Positions 7,122 to 14,643 of a stretch of DNA of 42,886 nucleotides are shown here, piece after piece. Below the pieces are notes generated by a model that saw only the letters and a list, made by a program, of their open reading frames with translations, ran no database searches and was not told where the DNA came from. A program made the position numbers and the translations under genes. Position 1 is the first letter of the stretch. Every line of letters begins with the position of its first letter. The stretch comes from UBA5314 sp035560815 (lineage in GTDB: Bacteria > Bacillota > Syntrophomonadia > Syntrophomonadales > Syntrophomonadaceae): the NCBI GenBank assembly GCA_035560815.1, contig DATMYR010000041.1, forward strand, positions 1 to 42,886. Direction: 5' to 3'.

Positions 7122-8846
7122 ATGCTTTTATTTTCTGTTGAAGAAGCCGCTCAATCTTTGGGAGGCAAAGACATTTTTACCGGCGTCAGTTTCGAGGTTC
7201 ATTCGGGTGAAAAACTAGCAATTGTTGGACCGAACGGGGTGGGTAAATCCACCTTGCTTCGAATTATCGCTGGTCTGGACCAGCCGTGTGAAGGGCGAAC
7301 CAAGTATTATGTTCCTATAAACTGCGGTCTTTTGAGCCAGCACTTTGACGTTGAGAAATCGTACACGATTGGCGAGACTTTGGAACGGTCAGTGCCAGAA
7401 GACGGCTTTCATCGCTCTGTTGGTGAAGCCTTAAGCAAATTCCAGTTTGCCAGCCAGGAAGGGCAGCAGGTCGCAAAGTTAAGTGGTGGAGAAAAAACCC
7501 GGCTTCAGCTGGCTTGTATTTGGCTGGCAGGGGCGCAGCTGCTCTTGCTTGACGAGCCGACCAACCACCTGGATGCTGCGAATCTTGATTGGTTGGAAGG
7601 CTTCATTTGTGATTCTCCGGATACCATAGTCCTGGTTTCTCATGACCGTTATTTCCTGGATCGGACGGTTACGCGGGTGCTGGAGCTCCGAACCGATGGG
7701 ATGAATTCTTATCCGGGTAATTACTCGGCTTATCATAAAGCCAAGCTTGATAAGTTGGCCCAGGATAAAAAGACCTACCTTGATCAGGAAAATCAAGCCC
7801 GAAAACTGGATGAAGCCATTCGTGAGCAGAAGAATTGGGCTGGCCAGGCACATGACCGGTCGGCCAGGAAAGCCATCGAGGTTGGCTTGAAAATGGGCGG
7901 CAAAGAATATTATCGGACGAAAGCGAAGAAACTCGACCGGCGGGTAAAAAACAATATTAAAAGATTAGAACGTCTGGAGAAAGATCGAATCGCCCGGCCC
8001 CCCACAACACGGATTATGGATCTGTCCTTTACAGGCGGAACTCGTGCTAAAAACGGAATTCTACAGGCCGAGGGGATAGCAAAAGCTTTTGGCAGACGAG
8101 TTTTGTTTGCCGATAGCAAAGTAAGTCTGCGATATGGAGAAAAAGTGGGCCTGGTGGGGATGAACGGTTCGGGAAAAACCACCTTCCTGCGGATTATCGC
8201 TGGATACGAATCTCTGGATACTGGTGGACTCTGGATTTCCCCTTCGCTGCGCCTGGGTTATCTTGATCAGGAAATGCAAAACCTGGACAAAAACCGAACA
8301 GTTCTGGAGGAAGTCGTTTCAGTATGCCCGGACCGGGGGAGGGTGCGCAATCTACTGGCTGATTTGCTTCTTACCGGCCAGGATGTTTTCAAACCTTGCT
8401 TGGTACTGAGTATGGGCGAGCGGGTGCGAGTGGCCCTGGCTAAATTGCTTTTGGGAACCTTCGATCTCCTGTTGATGGATGAGCCTACCAACTATCTGGA
8501 CCTGGAAAGTCGTGAGAAATTGGAGGAAGCACTGGAATTATTCCCCGGATCGCTGATTATTGTTTCCCATGACCGTTATTTGATGGACCGGGTGGTTGAG
8601 AATGTGTGGTCAATTGAGGACGGGCATATCCAGGTCTACCCGGGGGGTTACCATGAATATGTTGAAAAGCGCTGTTTAGGACAAACCAAGCAGCCCGAGA
8701 AGCAGATTGACCGGCTGGAATTGGAGATTAGAAAGGCTCGAATCATCAGCGATTTATCCATCATAGACCCCGTCAGGAATAAAGATGAGTATCTGCGTTT
8801 GGAGCAGGAGTACATGCAAATAATTCAGCAATTAAGGGAGCTTTAA
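7122..8846 (+). CDS. ABC-F family ATPase (ribosome-associated; resistance-type possible)
   Basis: 574 aa, two ABC cassettes and no membrane segments. Cassette 1 has Walker A GPNGVGKST at 36-44, signature LSGGE at 120-124 and Walker B LLLDEPTNHLD at 141-151. Cassette 2 has Walker A GMNGSGKTT at 346-354, a changed signature LSMGE at 429-433, and Walker B MDEPTNYLD. The charged linker at about 200-290 is the ribosome-reaching P-site tRNA interaction motif of the family. ABC-F proteins act on the ribosomal E site, either as translation factors or by dislodging antibiotics. The regulated leader favours a resistance or stress role (inference). ATG 7122 is chosen for GGAGGAG at 7107-7113; a TTG at 7062 would add 20 residues without a good site. 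Confidence 0.9.
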   Translation: MLLFSVEEAAQSLGGKDIFTGVSFEVHSGEKLAIVGPNGVGKSTLLRIIAGLDQPCEGRTKYYVPINCGLLSQHFDVEKSYTIGETLERSVPEDGFHRSVGEALSKFQFASQEGQQVAKLSGGEKTRLQLACIWLAGAQLLLLDEPTNHLDAANLDWLEGFICDSPDTIVLVSHDRYFLDRTVTRVLELRTDGMNSYPGNYSAYHKAKLDKLAQDKKTYLDQENQARKLDEAIREQKNWAGQAHDRSARKAIEVGLKMGGKEYYRTKAKKLDRRVKNNIKRLERLEKDRIARPPTTRIMDLSFTGGTRAKNGILQAEGIAKAFGRRVLFADSKVSLRYGEKVGLVGMNGSGKTTFLRIIAGYESLDTGGLWISPSLRLGYLDQEMQNLDKNRTVLEEVVSVCPDRGRVRNLLADLLLTGQDVFKPCLVLSMGERVRVALAKLLLGTFDLLLMDEPTNYLDLESREKLEEALELFPGSLIIVSHDRYLMDRVVENVWSIEDGHIQVYPGGYHEYVEKRCLGQTKQPEKQIDRLELEIRKARIISDLSIIDPVRNKDEYLRLEQEYMQIIQQLREL

Positions 8847-8915
8847 GCGGAGAATGGTTTGGGTCTTGTTTCAATGAAGCCATCGCTTTTAGCCCTAATC
8901 GCGGCAAAGAGAAAG

Positions 8916-8958
8916 GGAACGGTCATTTTTGAAAGATAAAATGACCGTTCCTTTTTTT
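8916..8958 (+). terminator. Bidirectional intrinsic terminator
   Basis: A 14-bp perfect stem (8916-8929 with 8938-8951), a short loop and seven T at 8952-8958. On the opposite strand the hairpin is followed by CTTTCTCTTT, so it can also end the convergent GGDEF/HD-GYP transcript. Confidence 0.9.
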
Positions 8959-9006
8959 CGTGTGATTTAAAGAATGGATTTCATCTTTCCGCGTTCCTGT
9001 AAACTT

Positions 9007-10698
9007 TTATCCTATGGTATCATCCTGCGCAGCGGCTTCTTCCTCGATAATATTGAGAAAATGCGACACCAGTTCGGGATCAAATTGTGTGCCAGCGTTG
9101 GCTTTTAGCTCTTCTATTGCGGCTAAAATGCTGAGGTTTTGCTTGTAAGGGCGGTGTGAAATCATACTGTCATAGCTGTCCGTCACCCGAATAATTCTGG
9201 CCAGAATGGGAATCTCCTTCCCTTGAAGACCGGCTGGGTAACCGCTGCCATCGAAATTCTCGTGATGATGGAGGATTATGGGTACAATCGGATAAAGCTG
9301 CGGTACAGCCTTCACGATCTCGCTGCCCCACCGCGAATGCTGTTTGAGCACATCCCATTCCTCCAAAGTCAGAGAACCTGCTTTATTGAGCACATCACGA
9401 TCAATCTCGATTTTCCCGATGTCATGCAAGAAGGCTGCATAGCCTAAAAGGCGCATCTGATCCTCCGGCAGGTCAAGTATCTTGGCCAGGGAGAGGGAAT
9501 GGTTGGTCACCCGTTCGGAATGCCCGTAGGTATAGCGGTCCTTGGCATTAATCACGGAAACCAGAGTACGGATGGAATTCAGCAGGTTCTTTTCATCGTC
9601 TTTCATTTCCAGGCTGTCAAAGACCGAGTAGTACATTTCCACTTTGTTTTTATTCAAACTTTTGGCTCGGTAAAGAGCCTGATCAGCATATTTAAACAGG
9701 TCTCTGGCGTTGCGTGCCTGGAGGGGACATTCGGCAATTCCACAGGAGATGGTGAGCCGTCCCTCAGGCTGGTAAACTTCTCCTGGGAAGTGTTGGGCTC
9801 TTAGTTCTTCTCGGATATCCTCGGCTATCTTCACAGCTGTGGCACTGTCGGTACCGGGTAATACAATCACGAATTCATCGCCGCCATAACGAGCGGCAAA
9901 ACCGCGGTGGTTTACTTTCTCGCTCAAGATATCGGCAATCATCATCAGCAGCAGGTCGCCGGTCTGGTGTCCATGAATATCGTTGTAGTGCTTAAAATAA
10001 TCGATGTCCAGGATGATCATAGCCAGTGGGTGAGTTTCCGAAGCAGTGAGAAAATACTCGCTGATCTTTTCCTGTAAATATGCATAGTTGTAAAGCCCGG
10101 TGAGAAGATCGGTGCCGGCTAGCCGGGTCAACTCCCGGCGGGTCTGGGAATCAAGGTCGGTCTGAGCGCCGGTAAACCAGGCCATGATAAATAGAACACT
10201 GATCAAGATGAGATTTGTTTCCAGGATAACAACCAGATCTGAGGTCGGGCCCGTAATAACATTATGAATATAAATGATGCCTGTACACACCGTAGCCATG
10301 ATCAGTCCCGCTCGTTTCCCCATAAGGGAAGCGGTGATAATTGTGGGCAAGAGGAGAATAACTTCCGTGTGGTTGGCATTGGTGCCAGAAATAAATAGAG
10401 TGAATGCTGCCACCGCCAGAGGGAAGCTGATATACAGGAAGTCAACCCATGAAAACCTGGCTTCTACGGTAAGGGAGGCGTTTTTGGTATTATAGATAGT
10501 TATGAGAATTAATCCTAGCAAAATGCTAGCAAAAAAAAGTAAAAAACGAATCCCGGTAGTATTATAGTTTGTGGGTGAAAACATTTTTTCGCTGAGTGCC
10601 ATAGCGAACATCATAATGAAAAGACAAAACATATGGGTGGTTGTCAGGTATTCGTGAATCTGTTTCCGTCTTTCGATTTTCAGCTCTTGAATTTTCAT
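9007..10698 (-). CDS. Membrane-anchored GGDEF / HD-GYP cyclic-di-GMP protein
   Basis: 563 aa. Residues 20-175 hold about five or six hydrophobic segments with no large extracellular domain. The GGDEF domain (about 190-355) has the intact motif YGGDEF with GGDEF at 272-276 and no RxxD inhibitory site just before it. The HD-GYP domain (about 370-555) has HDIGK at 425-429, HHHE at 477-480 and DGSGYP at 483-488. Both catalytic motifs are intact, so it could make and degrade cyclic-di-GMP. ATG 10698 is chosen because GAGGTG sits six bases upstream; ATG 10716 has none. It is the last gene of the minus-strand run after agrD, 62 bases on, so the peptide signal may be its input (inference). Confidence 0.95.
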   Translation of the reverse strand: MKIQELKIERRKQIHEYLTTTHMFCLFIMMFAMALSEKMFSPTNYNTTGIRFLLFFASILLGLILITIYNTKNASLTVEARFSWVDFLYISFPLAVAAFTLFISGTNANHTEVILLLPTIITASLMGKRAGLIMATVCTGIIYIHNVITGPTSDLVVILETNLILISVLFIMAWFTGAQTDLDSQTRRELTRLAGTDLLTGLYNYAYLQEKISEYFLTASETHPLAMIILDIDYFKHYNDIHGHQTGDLLLMMIADILSEKVNHRGFAARYGGDEFVIVLPGTDSATAVKIAEDIREELRAQHFPGEVYQPEGRLTISCGIAECPLQARNARDLFKYADQALYRAKSLNKNKVEMYYSVFDSLEMKDDEKNLLNSIRTLVSVINAKDRYTYGHSERVTNHSLSLAKILDLPEDQMRLLGYAAFLHDIGKIEIDRDVLNKAGSLTLEEWDVLKQHSRWGSEIVKAVPQLYPIVPIILHHHENFDGSGYPAGLQGKEIPILARIIRVTDSYDSMISHRPYKQNLSILAAIEELKANAGTQFDPELVSHFLNIIEEEAAAQDDTIG

Positions 10699-10723
10699 GA
10701 TGTTCACCTCTGACATATTACAT

Positions 10724-10752
10724 AAAAAGGAGGCGGTGTAAAACCACCCCCC
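10724..10752 (-). terminator. Partial terminator between agrD and the GGDEF/HD-GYP gene
   Basis: Read on the minus strand, a G-rich arm (10752-10745) pairs with CACCGCCTCC (10738-10729) over about seven pairs with one bulge, followed by five T (10728-10724). The stem is imperfect, so it may let a fraction of transcripts continue into the downstream gene. Confidence 0.4.
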
Positions 10753-10760
10753 GAGGGCAA

Positions 10761-10886
10761 CTATTTCCGGAGCGATGCCGGGACTTCAGGTTGATAATGG
10801 AATAAAACACACATCGGAGACATATTTCCTACAACGGTTAGAATGGCCACCAGGAGCCCGGAAAAACGGAACGCAACTTTCTTCAT
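10761..10886 (-). CDS. agrD: AgrD-type cyclic lactone autoinducer pre-peptide
   Basis: 41 aa. It has a positively charged N-terminal amphipathic helix (MKKVAFRFSGLLVAILTVVG), a Cys at residue 26 in MCVLFHY, and the family's acidic/proline tail QPEVPASLRK. In the agr system AgrB removes the tail and closes a thiolactone ring on the Cys; the ring here would be Cys26 plus about four residues, exact boundary unknown. An AAAGGAGGTG ribosome site lies just upstream inside agrB, and its ATG overlaps the agrB stop as ATGA, so the two are translationally coupled. Confidence 0.88.
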   Translation of the reverse strand: MKKVAFRFSGLLVAILTVVGNMSPMCVLFHYQPEVPASLRK

Positions 10887-11536
10887 CCTGAACACCTCCT
10901 TTCCGGTCTTATCATAAATCCATCGATGAAACACCAAAATTGATGTCCCCAGGGGGTCAAATTAAAACTGACCCATAAAACGCTGAAGACCAGGCACATA
11001 CGGACTTCGGAGGCCTTCTCCCAGGAGGTGAAACGCAGGCCGGTAATAATGACAGCCAGGATAACCATGACTGATAGAGCCAACTTTTTAAGTCTTTGGC
11101 GCCGTAGTGGGGATACAATTGGGGCTTTAGGGCTGTCCACGGGTGCATATATTATCAGCAAAGCAAAACCGGTAATAAGGGATATCACGGTCAGGGAGTC
11201 CCTAAACGTGGACGGCCATAACCCGGCATGGCGGCCCGCTAGAGCAAGCAGGGGGAACACCATCATGGTAACCAGGGCGCAGCGCCAGGGAGACTCGGAA
11301 TGCCCTCCTCCGGCATTATGGCGGAAGGCCGCAATGGTAATCAGGCAAGCTACAGTACACCAAAAAACTCCCAGAATCCAGCCCAGAGTCAGAATGAGCG
11401 CAGTATTCACAATGTTCAACGCCAGGATTTCTATAGCATAAGCTAGTTCGGCCTGCTTTTCCTCATTGAAGTTGTGTCGCTGGGCCAAACTAGCGGCCCA
11501 TCTGCTGCTAAACCCCAGGTAGCTCAAATCTTCCAT
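10883..11536 (-). CDS. agrB: AgrB-type accessory gene regulator peptidase
   Basis: 217 aa membrane cysteine protease that cleaves and cyclises the AgrD peptide. The active-site segment FRHNAGGGHSESPWRC puts His79 and Cys86 seven residues apart, as in characterised AgrB proteins. Four or more hydrophobic segments follow (about 45-70, 87-103, 112-131, 150-166, 177-193). A GGTGGGGGG ribosome site precedes the ATG. Its start overlaps the upstream membrane protein gene by 13 bases and its end overlaps agrD by four. No agrC or agrA is adjacent, which is unusual for a complete agr locus. Confidence 0.9.
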   Translation of the reverse strand: MEDLSYLGFSSRWAASLAQRHNFNEEKQAELAYAIEILALNIVNTALILTLGWILGVFWCTVACLITIAAFRHNAGGGHSESPWRCALVTMMVFPLLALAGRHAGLWPSTFRDSLTVISLITGFALLIIYAPVDSPKAPIVSPLRRQRLKKLALSVMVILAVIITGLRFTSWEKASEVRMCLVFSVLWVSFNLTPWGHQFWCFIDGFMIRPERRCSG

Positions 11537-11982
11537 GCCCCCCCACCTGGTTTAAGAAAATTGGAGATGACCAGTGCAATCACATTAAGAATCAACGCCT
11601 GTACGACTCCTACAGCAGCCCAGAGGCTTTGATTGGCATACGCCTGTTCAAAATCCATATGTGTATACGCGAAAAAGGCGTTGCTTAAACAATATTCAAG
11701 CAGAGCCAAAGCAAAAAAGCCTGTGAGCACCGCGATAATTGCTTTTGATGCTGTTACGTTTGTAAGCCTGACCAAACCTATAAAAAATAAAAATATCATG
11801 ATCGGTAAATGAAAGCCGAAAGTCACTGGAAGAGAACGGATGATATAACTGACAATGTCAAGTAAAACCCCTCCCAGGAGAATATAACCCCAGCGGAAAG
11901 GCACCCGGGCGACAGCCAGACTGATGGCGATTATTCCCATACTTTCAGGTATACCTTGTAGAAAAAAATAAAACGTGCTCAA
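11524..11982 (-). CDS. Small polytopic membrane protein, possible stand-alone sensor domain
   Basis: 152 aa with about five hydrophobic segments (near 10-27, 31-50, 58-73, 79-105, 121-143) and no enzyme motif. It is first in the minus-strand operon and overlaps agrB, so it is very likely part of the same system. The architecture and opening (GIPESMGIIAISLA) recall the membrane sensor half of AgrC-like kinases, but the protein stops before any kinase domain. That likeness is my inference from layout and composition, not a database match. It could sense or export the peptide. Confidence 0.7.
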   Translation of the reverse strand: MSTFYFFLQGIPESMGIIAISLAVARVPFRWGYILLGGVLLDIVSYIIRSLPVTFGFHLPIMIFLFFIGLVRLTNVTASKAIIAVLTGFFALALLEYCLSNAFFAYTHMDFEQAYANQSLWAAVGVVQALILNVIALVISNFLKPGGGAWKI

Positions 11983-12019
11983 GTGTGCTCTTCATCTCCC
12001 TGGTATTGAGTCCTGGTAA

Positions 12020-12048
12020 ATAATAACGGTTCGACATAAAGCGGGCAA
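12020..12048 (-). promoter_or_regulatory. Candidate sigma-A promoter of the agr operon
   Basis: On the minus strand, TTGCCC (12048-12043), a 17-base spacer and TATTAT (12025-12020) lie about 40 bases before the first gene. The -10 box matches five of six consensus bases. Confidence 0.45.
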
Positions 12049-12073
12049 AACCCTCCTAATCTTAAAGATACGA

Positions 12074-12101
12074 TTGGAAAATGACCCATAGAGCCTATAT
12101 T
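12074..12101 (+). promoter_or_regulatory. Candidate promoter of the LysO-type gene
   Basis: TTGGAA (12074-12079), a 16-base spacer and TATATT (12096-12101). It is back to back with the agr operon promoter in a 273-base divergent gap. Confidence 0.3.
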
Positions 12102-12187
12102 AGTAAAAAAATTAGGACCGTTGATTCCAGACTTCGCCTTTGATCATGGTGACAATCCCGAAAATTGGCGTTAACATGAAGAAATGC

Positions 12188-12204
12188 TCAACTTCCGAAG
12201 TTGA
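12188..12204. promoter_or_regulatory. 17-bp palindrome, possible operator
   Basis: TCAACTTCCGAAGTTGA is an odd-centred perfect palindrome in the leader of the LysO-type gene, 52 bases before its start. It could be a repressor site or a small RNA hairpin. No candidate regulator is adjacent. Confidence 0.3.
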
Positions 12205-12255
12205 TAAAAGAATGAATGTTTTGCAGACAGGCTTCGATCCTGGGAGAGGGGAACA

Positions 12256-13149
12256 ATGTGGCTGCCATTTTTATGCTTGGCCGTAGGAGCCATCATTAGT
12301 AAATGGATAAAACCGTATGCCGACAAAATGATGCATTTCAGTCTTCTGGCACTGCTGCTGGGATTAGGCATCAGGATCGGGGCTGACCAAAAGCTCTTGG
12401 CGTCCATTCCTCAACTGGGGATAAAAGCATTGATTGTTTGCGTGCTATCTTCGACCGGCAGCCTGGTTTTTATGATAATTTGGGAAAAGCTATTCTTGAA
12501 AAATGGTTTGCATAATAGAGAGAATGAGACCGGCCCGCCCAACTTCTCCAAGGAATACCTGTTTATTCTTAATGTTGTTTTGTTTCTGATCATGGGAATT
12601 AGCACAGGGCATTTCCTCTATATTTCCGGGAGATGGACAGAATGGGGGATTACTACTGCCCTGGTTGTTATCTATGTAAGTGTCGGGGTGGGTTTGAAGG
12701 ACGGATTTATCGAACTCAGGTCAAGTACTCATAAATTCGCCTATTTCATTATTCCTTTTCTTATCCTGCTGGGCAGTGTTGGCGGGGGACTACTGGCAGC
12801 ACTGCTTCTTAAAATGAAGCCCGTTGTGGTTGAAAGCATCGCTGGCGGGGTGGGATATTATTCGCTGACTGCAGCGATGATCACGCAGAAGGCCGGAGTG
12901 GAGGCGGGGTTTATCGCCTTCCTGACCAACTTCTTTCGGGAAGTTTTCACTTATTTTCTAACTCCTTTTCTGGTCCGGATTTCGCCCCTGGCTCCGGTTG
13001 CTCTCGGTGGTGCATCTACAATGGATACTACCCTGGCGGTCATGAAGCGCTTCCTGGGAAAAGAATATGCTGTTTTAGCCTTTATCAGTGGAACCCTCTT
13101 GACAATTATGGTGCCGATTTTGCTGCTGTTTCTATTAAGCTTTTCATAA
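12256..13149 (+). CDS. lysO: LysO-family (YbjE/DUF340) amino acid exporter
   Basis: 297-aa integral membrane protein with about eight hydrophobic segments. The diagnostic C-terminal block of the LysO family is present: GGVGYYSLTAAMITQ, then FLTNFFREVF with the conserved RE pair, then LGGASTMDTTLAVM. E. coli LysO exports lysine; the true substrate here is inferred. The ATG has GAGAGGGGAA upstream. It is divergent from the agr operon and not close to the lysine-pathway gene lysC at 32531. Confidence 0.8.
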   Translation: MWLPFLCLAVGAIISKWIKPYADKMMHFSLLALLLGLGIRIGADQKLLASIPQLGIKALIVCVLSSTGSLVFMIIWEKLFLKNGLHNRENETGPPNFSKEYLFILNVVLFLIMGISTGHFLYISGRWTEWGITTALVVIYVSVGVGLKDGFIELRSSTHKFAYFIIPFLILLGSVGGGLLAALLLKMKPVVVESIAGGVGYYSLTAAMITQKAGVEAGFIAFLTNFFREVFTYFLTPFLVRISPLAPVALGGASTMDTTLAVMKRFLGKEYAVLAFISGTLLTIMVPILLLFLLSFS

Positions 13150-13340
13150 AGAAAAACAACCTAACACAGTCGATTCTTCGACCTTCTTTGGAATCTCTTG
13201 GAGTTGGGGAAAGTTGATAAGAATGAAAGACCGCTGGTGTTCCGAATATAGAACCGGTCTTAAGCGAAGGGACAGTATTCCGATGGATTCGCCCCTTATG
13301 ATATGTTAAAATATATGTGAATATGGCTGGGAGATGGACG

Positions 13341-13997
13341 ATGAAGATTGCTATTGATGGACCGGCGGGTGCGGGAAAAAGCACCATCGCCAGGAGGCTG
13401 GCCCAGGAATTGGGCTTTGTTTATGTTGATACCGGTGCCATGTATCGTGCCCTTACCTGGAAGGCACTGCAGGAAGGCATCCCGCTTAATGACTCCTCGG
13501 CACTTCAAGAGCTGGCTCATCATACGGTAATTCACTTCAGTTCCGGGTTCCCCGAGCAGAAAATATTTTGCGATGATACTGATGTCAGTGCTGTGATTCG
13601 ATCGCCCCGAGTTAGTGCCTCTGTTTCTATTCTGGCCAGCTACAGCGGAGTGCGCCAAATCATGGTAGGCCTGCAGCAGGATTTGGCCCGTTCCTGTTCT
13701 GTTGTCATGGATGGCCGGGATGTTGGAGAGTGCATTCTCCCTGATGCTGAATTTAAATTTTTCTTAACTGCCTCCATTGAGGAAAGAGTGCAGAGGCGTG
13801 TTGAGGATATGAAACAAAGGGGATATAGCTGCGATAGGGCTGAAGTAAAATTGGAATTGGAAGAGCGGGATAAAAGCGACAGCCAGCGGGAAATGGGGGC
13901 ATTGAAAATCCTCCCCGATTCGATTGTTGTTGATACCAGCCAGCTCACGCCTGATCAAGTGCTGAACAGATTGTTGACCGTGATCCAAGGAGGTTAA
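13341..13997 (+). CDS. cmk: (d)CMP kinase
   Basis: Phosphorylates CMP and dCMP. 218 aa with P-loop GPAGAGKS at 7-14, the nucleotide-binding segment VDTGAMYRALTW, the conserved MDGRDVGECILPDAEFKFFL and the lid region beginning ERVQRR. ATG 13341 is preferred over in-frame ATG 13317 because GGGAGATGG lies just before it and the P-loop then falls at the usual distance from the N-terminus. It starts the common Clostridia order cmk-plsC-ispH/rpsA; plsC follows after two bases. Confidence 0.96.
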   Translation: MKIAIDGPAGAGKSTIARRLAQELGFVYVDTGAMYRALTWKALQEGIPLNDSSALQELAHHTVIHFSSGFPEQKIFCDDTDVSAVIRSPRVSASVSILASYSGVRQIMVGLQQDLARSCSVVMDGRDVGECILPDAEFKFFLTASIEERVQRRVEDMKQRGYSCDRAEVKLELEERDKSDSQREMGALKILPDSIVVDTSQLTPDQVLNRLLTVIQGG

Positions 13998-13999
13998 CG

Positions 14000-14593
14000 G
14001 TGCTTTATACCGTTATTAGAATAATTGGTCTGTTTCTGTTTTCTCTGTTGGGACTGCGACGGGAAGGGCTGGAGAATCTTCCTTCTTCAGGACCAGTGGT
14101 GGTGGTGGCTAATCACATCAGCAATTGGGATCCTTTGATTTTAGGCTTTGCGCTGCCCCGGCCTTTATGCTATATGGCCAAGGCAGAACTATTCAGAATT
14201 CCGGTGCTGACCTGGCTTTTGCCCAAACTTTATGCTTTTCCTGTCAAACGGGGGGCGGTAGACCGACAGGCTATCCGTTTAGCGCTGGATATGATCAAGG
14301 ATGGGCAGGTACTGGGAATGTTTCCAGAAGGCACCCGTAATATAGATCAGGGACCGGTAGTTGTAAAACCGGGGGCGGCCTTACTGGCATTAAAGGCTGG
14401 CTGCCCAATCGTTCCAGTTGCCTGTATTGGAACCAACCGGGTCTTGCCGATCGGATGGTTTAAACCACTGAAAATCGTGGTGGGAAAGGCCATCGATCCG
14501 GACGTTAAGGAAGATTCTTCCACCCATTCCGCCGCTCTCAAAGAGTTAAGCGGAAAGATTGAGAATGAAATAAATGTACTTTTGCGAAAATAA
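14000..14593 (+). CDS. plsC: 1-acyl-sn-glycerol-3-phosphate acyltransferase
   Basis: Adds the second acyl chain to make phosphatidic acid at the membrane. 197 aa with the acyltransferase motif NHISNWD (His39, Asp44), FRIPVLTWLLP, block III FPEGTRN at 108-114, and block IV VPVACIGTNR. A hydrophobic N-terminus (residues 3-19) anchors it. The GTG start has AAGGAGGT about six bases upstream and lies two bases after the cmk stop. Confidence 0.94.
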   Translation: MLYTVIRIIGLFLFSLLGLRREGLENLPSSGPVVVVANHISNWDPLILGFALPRPLCYMAKAELFRIPVLTWLLPKLYAFPVKRGAVDRQAIRLALDMIKDGQVLGMFPEGTRNIDQGPVVVKPGAALLALKAGCPIVPVACIGTNRVLPIGWFKPLKIVVGKAIDPDVKEDSSTHSAALKELSGKIENEINVLLRK

Positions 14594-14643
14594 AGAAGGA
14601 TTTGGAAAGAAAAATTCGAATAAGTATGTGCGGGGTGTAATGA

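Noticed and set aside
11983..12255. Lysine riboswitch before the LysO-type gene
   Set aside because: Only about 150 nt lie between the candidate promoter and the gene, and the conserved core is not present.
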